Part shown: in pieces, positions 1 to 8,621 of the stretch
How the letters are laid out: each line of letters opens with the position of its first letter
Numbering within the stretch: the first letter of the stretch is position 1
Assembly (NCBI GenBank): GCA_035649575.1
Contig: DASRJH010000008.1
Location: 1 to 11,996, forward strand
DNA length: 11,996 bases
Source of the DNA: DASVAL01 sp035649575
GTDB lineage: Bacteria > Planctomycetota > UBA1135 > UBA2386
Direction: 5' to 3'
Program-made: the position numbers and the translations under genes
Notes under the pieces: model-generated
Databases searched by the model: none
Told to the model about the DNA's origin: nothing
Seen by the model: the letters and a program-made list of their open reading frames with translations, nothing else

Positions 1-2232
1 GCCACGGGCGTCGACGACTCTGCCCGAGATGCGCGCACTCGGCATTCGAGCTGCGTCGATGCGGATCACGACTTCCTCGGGACCCGGCACGATCGTGCGC
101 TGCGTCATGACCACGCCGTAGTCCGCAGCGTAGACCTTCACCGTGTGCTCGACGCCCGGCATGCGCTCGCAGCGCCACCCTCCCTGCTCGTCCGTCCAAC
201 CGTTCTCCTTCGTCTCGCCCCCCACTTCGACGGTCACGAGCCGCTGTAGCAACGGCTCGTCGTCGGGTCCGAGCACGCGGATCGCGAGCGGCGCTCCGTC
301 GCCGAGCACAGGGTTCCACTCGAACGTCTGGCCGCGTTCGAGGTCGATGCTCGTGTCGATCTTCATGCCGCCGCGACTCGTCTGGACCCAGTGCCTGCCG
401 TGAAACAGGCCTCGCACGTCGAACCGGCCGTCGGACCCGGTCTTCGCCGACCGTCGCGACAACGGGTCGAGCCCGAGGTGGCGGAACCACACATCGCAGC
501 TCGCGCCCGCGACCGGGAGGCCGTCCTCGTCGCGCACGATGCCGGTGATCCTCGCGCCATCGCCGAGTTGCAACTGCACCTGGACCGGCACGGCCTCTAC
601 GACGACCACTTCGCGCATCGTCGCGCGGGCGAGGTCCTGGTCGCTCGGCACCGCGGCCACGCAAACGCGTCCCGGTGTCAGCCAGTCCACGGCGAACCGG
701 CCGGCCTCGTCGGCACGCAGGTCGTGCAACGCGAACTGCACGAACGTCGGGGAACCGATGTTCGTGTCGAGGCCGATGAAGACGCGCGCGTCCGCCGCGA
801 CCGCGCCCTGTTCGTCGACGACGCTGCCCGACATCCGCGTGCCCGCACCTCCGAGCACCAGCCGCACCTGGGCCGTGTCGACGCGCTGGTAGAGGCATTG
901 TCGCTTGCTCGGCTGTCGCCCAGCACCGATGGCCCAGACGAGCCCGCTGCAGTCCACGTGCTCTGCTGCAAACGTGCCATCCGCGGCCGTGCGCGCCAGC
1001 AACACCGAGGACCACTGTCGTTCCCTGCGGACCTCGGCACCGCCGACGGGCCGTCCGTCGGGGTCGACGACCGTGCCTTCGAGGCGGCAGTGGGAGCGGA
1101 CTTCGCAGCGCAGGCGCGTTTCGACCCCCGCCGCGATCGTGAAGCCCTCCTGCTGGCCACAGACGTCGAGCTCCAACAGGAACGCGCCCGGAGCGAGCGT
1201 GAACGCGACGGTGCCGTCCGCTCGAGTGACCGCCTGCGTCACCATGCGTTGCGGTCGCGTTCTCGTCCACACCGAGCACGCGGCGTCCGCGACCGGTGTG
1301 CCGTCTCGTTCGACGACGATCGTGGCGTGCAGTGACCCCGTGGAAGCTTCGCTCGTCGACGGAGTCGCCGCCTCGCGCTGCACGGGCAGCGGAGTCGGCA
1401 GAGTAGGGTCCTTGGTGGGCGTTGCCATCGATGCGACCTCGGGTTGCCTGCCGGGAGGCAGCGCCGCGGCCGGATCGGCGAACCCACGCGAGTACCAGCT
1501 GCCGGCAGCGACGAGCGCGAGCAGGACCAACGACACGGCGACCTTGTTGCCCATGATCATCACTCCGAACAACGACGCGGAAGCGGCGGCCGCGAGCGCA
1601 GCGGCGCCACCGGCCGGAGCAGGAACCCTGGCCAACACCTCGGTTCGCACGGCCGCGAGCCCGCGGCCGCCGGCCGCGCCGATCGCGACGGCAGCCGTGA
1701 GACTCGCCGGCAACTTGCGCCGCAGCAGGTCGAGACCGCGCGCGATCTGGTTGCGCACCGTGCTGTCGGGCCGCGTCAACACCGCAGCGATCTCCTGGCC
1801 CGACAACCCGTGGCGAAGGTGCAGGATCAACACCTGGCGATATGGCTCCGGCAGCGCGGCGATGGCGCGGTCGCAGGTCGCCGCGAGCTCGTTCGCGGCC
1901 GCCGTGTCGCCGACGTCGCCACCTTCGTGCGTCTGCGAAAGCGCCGGCAACACACGCCGCTCGCGGCGGTGCACCTGGCGCGCGTGATTCGCGAGGATCT
2001 CGAGCAGCCATGGCAACAGCGGCCGCGACGGGTCGTACTGGGCCGTCTTCTCGATCGCGGTCAGGAACGTGCTCTGCAGCACGTCTTCGGCACGGTGCCG
2101 ATTCCGCGTGAGGTGCAGCGCCACGCGCAGCAGCTCGGCTGCGGTGCGGTCGAACACCGCACCGAGCAGGCGCGGTTCGCGCGTCTCCTGGTAGCGGTGG
2201 AACAACCGGTCGGTGCGGCGGAACATGACCAT
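1..2232 (-). CDS. Membrane-anchored ECF-type sigma factor fused to carboxypeptidase-regulatory-like domains (3' end outside window)
   Basis: I read this minus-strand frame codon by codon and found no stop from the start near 2232 to the window edge, so at least 744 residues lie in one frame. Residues 1 to about 190 are an ECF sigma factor. Region 2 includes AEDVLQSTFLTAIEK and the PWLLEILANHARQVHRRERR stretch; region 4 includes LPEPYRQVLILHLRHGLSGQEIAAVL followed by STVRNQIARGLDLLRRKL. An Ala-rich linker leads to one transmembrane helix at about 231-248 (KVAVSLVLLALVAAGSWY). After a Pro/Thr-rich spacer come repeated beta-sandwich units of the CarboxypepD_reg type with G-x-V-x-D-x-x-G-x-P-V signatures, for example LEGTVVDPDGRPVGGAEV (about 383), MSGSVVDEQG (about 464), ITGIVRDEDGLPVAGA (about 557) and ISGRVVDARG at the edge. 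Lys before the helix suggests the sigma part is cytoplasmic and the repeats extracytoplasmic (inference). Two in-frame ATGs (2232 and 2226) are possible starts; neither has a clear Shine-Dalgarno. The C-terminus is not seen. Confidence 0.85.
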   Translation of the reverse strand, partial: MVMFRRTDRLFHRYQETREPRLLGAVFDRTAAELLRVALHLTRNRHRAEDVLQSTFLTAIEKTAQYDPSRPLLPWLLEILANHARQVHRRERRVLPALSQTHEGGDVGDTAAANELAATCDRAIAALPEPYRQVLILHLRHGLSGQEIAAVLTRPDSTVRNQIARGLDLLRRKLPASLTAAVAIGAAGGRGLAAVRTEVLARVPAPAGGAAALAAAASASLFGVMIMGNKVAVSLVLLALVAAGSWYSRGFADPAAALPPGRQPEVASMATPTKDPTLPTPLPVQREAATPSTSEASTGSLHATIVVERDGTPVADAACSVWTRTRPQRMVTQAVTRADGTVAFTLAPGAFLLELDVCGQQEGFTIAAGVETRLRCEVRSHCRLEGTVVDPDGRPVGGAEVRRERQWSSVLLARTAADGTFAAEHVDCSGLVWAIGAGRQPSKRQCLYQRVDTAQVRLVLGGAGTRMSGSVVDEQGAVAADARVFIGLDTNIGSPTFVQFALHDLRADEAGRFAVDWLTPGRVCVAAVPSDQDLARATMREVVVVEAVPVQVQLQLGDGARITGIVRDEDGLPVAGASCDVWFRHLGLDPLSRRSAKTGSDGRFDVRGLFHGRHWVQTSRGGMKIDTSIDLERGQTFEWNPVLGDGAPLAIRVLGPDDEPLLQRLVTVEVGGETKENGWTDEQGGWRCERMPGVEHTVKVYAADYGVVMTQRTIVPGPEEVVIRIDAARMPSARISGRVVDARG

Positions 2233-2357
2233 TCTGCTATGCCCGAGCGACACGTCGCGTCGCAAGATAATCAGGAATTGCCGTAGCGGCGTCCTCTGTC
2301 CCTGATCCGCACGGCGAAGCGCTTGCAACGCTAGAGGCAGCTCACCACACTGACTTC
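2233..2357. promoter_or_regulatory. Divergent intergenic region between sigma-factor fusion and DUF1569 gene
   Basis: This 125-base gap separates two divergently transcribed genes and must hold the start signals of both, unless the sigma frame begins further upstream; that frame stays open well into the gap but has no better start. I could not find a convincing -35/-10 pair on either strand, and neither gene has a clear Shine-Dalgarno sequence. An AT-richer patch around 2263-2279 stands out from the GC-rich surroundings and is the most likely melting region. Confidence 0.35.
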
Positions 2358-2828
2358 ATGCTCGATACGTCAGATGCGCCAGCTTCGCTGTTCCAGCGCG
2401 AAGGCCTGGCCGCCATGCTCGCCCGCATCGATCGCCTGCGCCATGACGCGAAGCCCCAATGGGGCAAGATGTCGCTGCCGCAGATGCTCGCGCACTGCCA
2501 GCAGCCGTTGCGCGTCGCGGCGGGTGAACTGCAGCTGAAGCGCAGCCTGTTCGGCATCCTGTTCGGGCGCATCGCCAAGTGGAAGATGCTGGCGCCGGGC
2601 CGCATGAAGAAGAACCTGCCGACCGCGCCCGAGTTCAAGATCGAGAAGACGCGCGACATCGCCACCGAGAAGTCCGCGCTGCAAGACCTCGTGCGCCGCT
2701 TCGGCCAAGGTGGACCAGCCGGACTCACGCAGAAGCCACACCCGTTCTTCGGTCCGCTGCTGGCCACCGAGTGGGACACGCTGCAGTGGAAGCACCTCGA
2801 CCACCATCTGCGGCAGTTCGGCGCTTGA
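2358..2828 (+). CDS. DUF1569 family protein (DinB/YfiT-like four-helix fold)
   Basis: The 156-residue product matches the DUF1569 family as I know it. It has an N-terminal helix (LAAMLARIDRL), the PQWGKMSLPQMLAHC segment carrying a conserved His, a central basic stretch (GRIAKWKMLAPGRMKKNLPT) and the family's C-terminal signature HPFFGPLLATEWDTLQWKHLDHHLRQFG. The spaced His residues (one in MLAHC, HLDHH near the end) resemble the metal-binding His positions of the DinB/YfiT superfamily; metal binding is inferred. No signal peptide or membrane helix is visible, so it should be cytoplasmic. The length is normal for the family. The reaction and partner are unknown; distant relatives include thiol-dependent S-transferases. 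It is transcribed away from the sigma-factor fusion and could be regulated with it, but nothing in the sequence proves this. The start is the first ATG and the hydrophobic core begins shortly after it. Confidence 0.85.
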   Translation: MLDTSDAPASLFQREGLAAMLARIDRLRHDAKPQWGKMSLPQMLAHCQQPLRVAAGELQLKRSLFGILFGRIAKWKMLAPGRMKKNLPTAPEFKIEKTRDIATEKSALQDLVRRFGQGGPAGLTQKPHPFFGPLLATEWDTLQWKHLDHHLRQFGA

Positions 2829-3005
2829 TCAGGTCGAGGCCTTGACTCGGTGATCCGAGAACGCAGCTCGAACCACTGACGCGCTCGTCGCTCGCAGGAC
2901 TGGGCGACTACAGCATCTACCCGATGGTACCTGGGGTACGATGCCGTTTAGACTGCGGCGTTCCCCCACGTCCCCGTTCCCGCCCGCAGTCGCGGGCCTT
3001 GCCCC

Positions 3006-3009
3006 GGAG
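3006..3009 (+). promoter_or_regulatory. Ribosome binding site (GGAG) that fixes the start of the secreted protein
   Basis: GGAG lies six bases upstream of the ATG at 3016. An in-frame ATG at 2941 would add 25 residues, including Arg and Pro, ahead of the signal peptide. The Shine-Dalgarno sequence and the signal peptide both argue for 3016. Confidence 0.65.
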
Positions 3010-3015
3010 ATCACC

Positions 3016-4077
3016 ATGCTCCGCTCCTCCTGCATCGTGTTGACGTCGACCGTCCTGCTCGCCCAGAGCTACAGCCCCGCGCACTTCGCCAACGCCGAGG
3101 GCCCGCTCAACAACGTCGCCCCGTTCGGCTCGTCGGTCCCGTTCCGCTACAGCCAGATCCACGACGACGTGCCGGCCATGGTGATCACCGGAATGTCGTT
3201 CCGCCACGACTACTACCAGTTCACCACGCTCACCTACCCCGGCTACTCGTTGACGATGAACGCCTGGATGTCGACCGCGGTGACGGGGTCGTCGGGGATC
3301 AACACGACGTTCGATCTCAACCACGGCCTCGACAAGATCCAGGTCGTCACGAACCGCACCTACACACTGCCGCCGTCCGACCCGAGCAACCTGCCGGGCC
3401 AGTTCGTGCTCGACTATCCGTTCGACGTGCCTTTCACCTTTCAGGGCAGCCCTGCGTCGCTGTGCTGGGAAGTGCAGATCACGGCCAACACCGCCACGAC
3501 CAGCATCGCCTACGACGCGGTGCAGGCCTCGAGTTTGACGTCGGGCGCCAACCCGGCGATGGCGATCGGTGCCTTTGGCGTCGGTTGCGTGTCGAGCGGC
3601 GCGCAGAGCCCGGTGACCGCCACGGCCACGCAGACGATGAGCTGGAGCCAGGGGGTGGGGAGGATGACGACGAGCGGCACCGACCTGCTGCCGAACGGCA
3701 TCACGGTGTTCGCCACGGGTGCGGACAAGACGACGTATCTCGGCGTCCCGTTGCCGTACACGCTGCCGGGGACGTCGTGCACGGTCTACAACGACGTGAT
3801 CGTGTCAGCGATCGTCATCGCGGACGCGAGCGGCGCCGGGTCGAACATGATCCAGTTCGTACCGCAGCCGGCCTACAACGGCCTGACCTTCTACACGCAG
3901 ATCTGGGGGCTCGATCCGGGCGCGAATCCCTTCGGCCTCACGATGTCGAACGCTGCGATGCACCACATCGTCGCCCCGTACACTGCGCCGATTCCGGTCA
4001 GCCGCGTCTTCCTGAGCGGCCTCGGGCCGACGGGCAGCCGCAACACGAGCTACGGTCTGGTCACCAAGTTCTTCTGA
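3016..4077 (+). CDS. Secreted protein of unknown function, beta-rich
   Basis: The 353-residue product begins with a typical Sec signal peptide (MLRSSCIVLTSTVLLAQS, cleavage expected near residue 18). The mature part is rich in Thr, Ser, Gly, Asn and aromatic residues with alternating hydrophobic positions, as in secreted beta-sandwich proteins. There is no second membrane helix, so it is probably periplasmic or released. Three Cys remain in the mature chain (in LCWEV, VGCVSS and TSCTVY). The C-terminus, SGLGPTGSRNTSYGLVTKFF, ends in two aromatic residues, which could be a sorting or membrane-targeting end (speculative). I recognise no catalytic motif. The N-terminal part (NNVAPFGSSVPFRYSQIHDD) and the long Thr/Ser-rich core resemble lineage-specific secreted proteins of planctomycete type, but I cannot name a family. 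The upstream gap 2829-3015 shows no clear promoter, and the gene ends convergently with aspS. Confidence 0.75.
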   Translation: MLRSSCIVLTSTVLLAQSYSPAHFANAEGPLNNVAPFGSSVPFRYSQIHDDVPAMVITGMSFRHDYYQFTTLTYPGYSLTMNAWMSTAVTGSSGINTTFDLNHGLDKIQVVTNRTYTLPPSDPSNLPGQFVLDYPFDVPFTFQGSPASLCWEVQITANTATTSIAYDAVQASSLTSGANPAMAIGAFGVGCVSSGAQSPVTATATQTMSWSQGVGRMTTSGTDLLPNGITVFATGADKTTYLGVPLPYTLPGTSCTVYNDVIVSAIVIADASGAGSNMIQFVPQPAYNGLTFYTQIWGLDPGANPFGLTMSNAAMHHIVAPYTAPIPVSRVFLSGLGPTGSRNTSYGLVTKFF

Positions 4078-4109
4078 GCGCCGGCGAACTGGCGCCTGCC
4101 GGCCGCCAC

Positions 4110-4148
4110 GTTGGAGCCGACGCTCGCGCAACGCGAGCGCGGCTCAAC
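4110..4148. terminator. Bulged hairpin between convergent genes, probable bidirectional terminator
   Basis: The core is a perfect 8-bp stem, CGCTCGCG (4121-4128), loop CAA, CGCGAGCG (4132-4139). It is extended by GAGCCG (4114-4119) pairing with CGGCTC (4140-4145) around one bulged A (4120), and possibly by GTT (4110-4112) with AAC (4146-4148) around a bulged G. It sits between the stop of the secreted protein (4077) and the stop of aspS (4166), as expected for a shared terminator. Neither strand has a T-run after the stem, so it is not a textbook intrinsic terminator. Confidence 0.6.
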
Positions 4149-4165
4149 GGCGATGAGCGTGAAGC

Positions 4166-5965
<1,800 letters not shown>

Positions 5966-5968
5966 TTG

Positions 5969-5992
5969 GGTCCGTCGTACCCGGCACGGACC
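5969..5992 (-). promoter_or_regulatory. Hairpin directly upstream of the aspS start codon
   Basis: GGTCCGT (5969-5975) and ACGGACC (5986-5992) are perfect 7-base inverted arms around a 10-base loop. On the aspS message the stem ends three bases before the ATG, where the Shine-Dalgarno would be. The only purine-rich match nearby, GGA, lies inside the stem. It could limit ribosome access or mark the end of the permease message. It could also be chance in GC-rich DNA. Confidence 0.35.
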
Positions 5993-6017
5993 GGGCATTC
6001 CAGCAGCGAAGCGAGCG

Positions 6018-8621
6018 CTATTCGTAGCGGACGGACTCGCTCGGACTCTGCCGCAGCGTCCTGAGCGCCGGCACGAGTGATGCGAGCAACGCCGTGGCCA
6101 GCGCCGCGAACGGCACGGCGGCGAACCAGTCCCAGGGCAACGTCACGGGCGCATCGAGTCGCGCCACGTGGTTCATGCCGCGCACGAGCACGAGCGCCAT
6201 CGGCGCCGCGAGGCCCAGCGACAAGAGGCTCGCGAGCAACGCGGTGACCGCGCCCTCGAGCAGGAAGCTGCCACGCAGTGCATTGCGGTCGAGGCCGAGC
6301 GCGCGCAACACGCCGAGCTCGCGCATACGGCCCAGCGCGGCGATCGTCATGCCGTTCAGGAGACCGACGCCCGCGAGCACGAGCATCAGCAGCAGCAGCA
6401 GGTCGAACAGCCCGAAGTCGCGGCCGACGTCGCGCTGCATGTAATCGGCGATCCACTGGCCGGTCTTGTACATCGGCAGGCTCGGCAGGATGTGGCGCGC
6501 CGCCGCGCCGATCGCACTCGCGTCTGCTCCAGGCGAGAGCCGCAACGTGATGTGCTCGACACACGCGTCGGGAATGCAGAAATCGCGCCGCATCCAGTGC
6601 GGCGACGTGATCGCGAACGCGCGTTCGTCCGCATCGAAGCCCGCGCGGTCGCTGATCAGCAGCACCTCGTAGGCGACCGGCACGCCGTTGCGGTCGCGCA
6701 GCGACACGAGGTCGCCAGGCGCCCACGATCTCGCCTTCGCGAGACGATGGCTCGCGACGAGCGTGCGCACGCGCGGATCCACGTAGCGCTGCACGAGCGT
6801 CTGGTCGCCTTCGAGCGGTCCGTCGCGGCCCCCAGCGCTCTGCACGTCGAGCCCCCGCAGCAGGAAGCCGCCGCCGCGTTCTTCGCCTTCGAGTGCCTCG
6901 ACCTGCTGCACGCCCGGCACGGCCGCGAGCTGGCGCGCGAGCTCGGGCAGCACCGGCGTCGAGCGCAGGAACAGCCGCTGCGACAGCGCGACGTCGGCGA
7001 ACGCCATCGCTTCGGCGTGCAGCGACGCGGTGACGCTCTTGAGCCCCAGCAGCGCGAGCAGCACGGCCGAGAGACCACACACGGCCGCCGCGACGCGGCC
7101 CGCGGAACGCGCGATGACCTTGCCGACGAGCCAGCCCGACATCGGCATCACCAGCCGGAACGGCAGCAGGATCACCCGGCCCAGGATCGCCGTGAGGCCC
7201 GGCGCGAGCAGCAGCACGCTGCCGAACAGGCCGAGCATGCCGGCCAGCTCGAGCAGCACGATGCGCGTCTCGGCCGCCTCTTCGACGACGAGCGGCGTCA
7301 TCGCGAGATACGCGAGCGGCAGCGCCAGCACGAGCAGGCCGAACATCCACAGGTTGATCGAGCGCAGCAGGTCGACACGATCCCCCTTGCCGGGCGCGAG
7401 ACCACGCGCCTGCAGGATCTCGATCGCCGGAACCTGGCGCGCCCTCACGAGCGGGAACACGGCACCCGCGAGCGTGAACAACACGCCCAACACTGCGGTC
7501 CACACGACCGGGAACAGCGGGATCTCGAACGTGGTCCACGGCTTGTCGGACCCCAGCGAGCTCACGCGGTAGTGCTGCAGCAACCTCGCGAGCAGCAGAC
7601 CGAGGCCGACGCCGAGCCCCGAGCCGAGGACGCCGAGCAGGATCGCATCGAACAAGAAGATGCGCGTGATCGCGCCCGACCCCGCGCCGAGACAGCGCAA
7701 AAGGCCGAGCTGGCGCACGCGGGCCACGAGCGAGTGCGACAGCGTCTGGAACACGACGAACATGCCGAGCAGCAGCCCGAGCCCACCGAGCACCTTGAGT
7801 CCGTTGCGGAACGCGCGTTCGTCCGCGCCCTCGCCGATCAGCGCGCCGCGCATGTCGACGACCGTGTATTTCGCACCGAGCTCGGCCCGCAGCCGATCGA
7901 GATCGGCGCCTTCCTGCCGCAGCAGGTGGTAGAGGTTGTCGCCGCGCGTCTGCAGCTTCTGCGCGACTTCGAGGCCGCAGACGGCCATCTGGCCGAAGTT
8001 GCGTTTGCCGAGGCGATCGGGTTCGAGCACGCCCGCGACCAACACCTCGACCGAGAAGCGAGTCTCGGTCTCGGGCACCGGCAGCGGCACGAGCTTGCCG
8101 TCGCGACACTCGACGCGCCGAACCGCCGGTTCGACGAGACGCAGGCGCGCGCCCACGTCGACGCCGAGCAGACGCGCGGCTTCGCCACCCAGCAGAATGC
8201 CTGGCGACGCCAACCCGTCGTCACCGGGGCCCAGATCGCGGCCGCGGTGGATGCTGTAGTGCGTGAGCGGCCCCGCAGGCAACGGGCCGAGGCCGAACAC
8301 GGCGAGGTCGAGTTCTTGGCCGGCGTGGTCGACACGCGCGCGCGCCTCGCGCCAGCTCGCGACGTCCTGCACGCCGGGCCGGCCGCGCAGATCGGCCAGC
8401 ACCTGTGCCGTCGTCGCGGTCTTGTCGACGGCCTGCACCTCGAGATCGACGCGGCCGCGCTGCGGATCCTGCAGCAGCAATCGGCTCTGGATCGTGTTGT
8501 GATCCATCACGTAGATGGCCACGACGATCGCGACGCCGAGCGCGATGCCGGTGAGCGTCAAGAGCAGCCGCAGGGTGCTAGATGCCCAGTTCCTGGAGAC
8601 GATGAAAGACGTCAGAGACAC
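6018..8621 (-). CDS. ABC transporter permease, FtsX/MacB type with ten predicted helices
   Basis: This inner-membrane permease of 867 residues is read from a GTG. The pattern is 1+3+2+1+3 helices: TM1 at about 17-39, a MacB-type periplasmic domain, TM2-4 at about 276-391 (FtsX core, RVRQLGLLRCLGA at about 301), TM5-6 at about 424-474, TM7 at about 509-528, a second periplasmic domain, and TM8-10 at about 738-853 with a second core (RMRELGVLRALGL at about 765). It ends in SESVRYE, a typical end for the family. This duplicated layout is that of large YbbP-like permeases that work with a LolD/MacB ATPase, energising export or lipoprotein/mechanical work across the envelope rather than import. 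The substrate is unknown. The longer frame from 8702 would run inside the ATPase gene; the GTG at 8621 directly precedes the TM1 region and has a strong Shine-Dalgarno. The 44-base overlap with the ATPase suggests translational coupling. Confidence 0.9.
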   Translation of the reverse strand: MSLTSFIVSRNWASSTLRLLLTLTGIALGVAIVVAIYVMDHNTIQSRLLLQDPQRGRVDLEVQAVDKTATTAQVLADLRGRPGVQDVASWREARARVDHAGQELDLAVFGLGPLPAGPLTHYSIHRGRDLGPGDDGLASPGILLGGEAARLLGVDVGARLRLVEPAVRRVECRDGKLVPLPVPETETRFSVEVLVAGVLEPDRLGKRNFGQMAVCGLEVAQKLQTRGDNLYHLLRQEGADLDRLRAELGAKYTVVDMRGALIGEGADERAFRNGLKVLGGLGLLLGMFVVFQTLSHSLVARVRQLGLLRCLGAGSGAITRIFLFDAILLGVLGSGLGVGLGLLLARLLQHYRVSSLGSDKPWTTFEIPLFPVVWTAVLGVLFTLAGAVFPLVRARQVPAIEILQARGLAPGKGDRVDLLRSINLWMFGLLVLALPLAYLAMTPLVVEEAAETRIVLLELAGMLGLFGSVLLLAPGLTAILGRVILLPFRLVMPMSGWLVGKVIARSAGRVAAAVCGLSAVLLALLGLKSVTASLHAEAMAFADVALSQRLFLRSTPVLPELARQLAAVPGVQQVEALEGEERGGGFLLRGLDVQSAGGRDGPLEGDQTLVQRYVDPRVRTLVASHRLAKARSWAPGDLVSLRDRNGVPVAYEVLLISDRAGFDADERAFAITSPHWMRRDFCIPDACVEHITLRLSPGADASAIGAAARHILPSLPMYKTGQWIADYMQRDVGRDFGLFDLLLLLMLVLAGVGLLNGMTIAALGRMRELGVLRALGLDRNALRGSFLLEGAVTALLASLLSLGLAAPMALVLVRGMNHVARLDAPVTLPWDWFAAVPFAALATALLASLVPALRTLRQSPSESVRYE

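Noticed and set aside
391..2286. Several plus-strand frames opposite the sigma-factor fusion
   Set aside because: The minus strand holds one continuous frame with recognisable sigma and CarboxypepD_reg domains. The plus-strand products are Arg/Ala-rich without motifs.
2274..2300. Possible ECF-type promoter (GGAAT followed by GTC) before the DUF1569 gene
   Set aside because: The spacing and the -10 part do not fit well, and such short words are expected by chance in this DNA.
2842..2870. TTGACT resembling a -35 element upstream of the secreted protein
   Set aside because: No -10-like hexamer lies at a suitable distance.
6381..6402. Short CAG-like triplet run
   Set aside because: It encodes a Leu stretch in a permease helix and is explained by Leu codon bias, not by a functional repeat.
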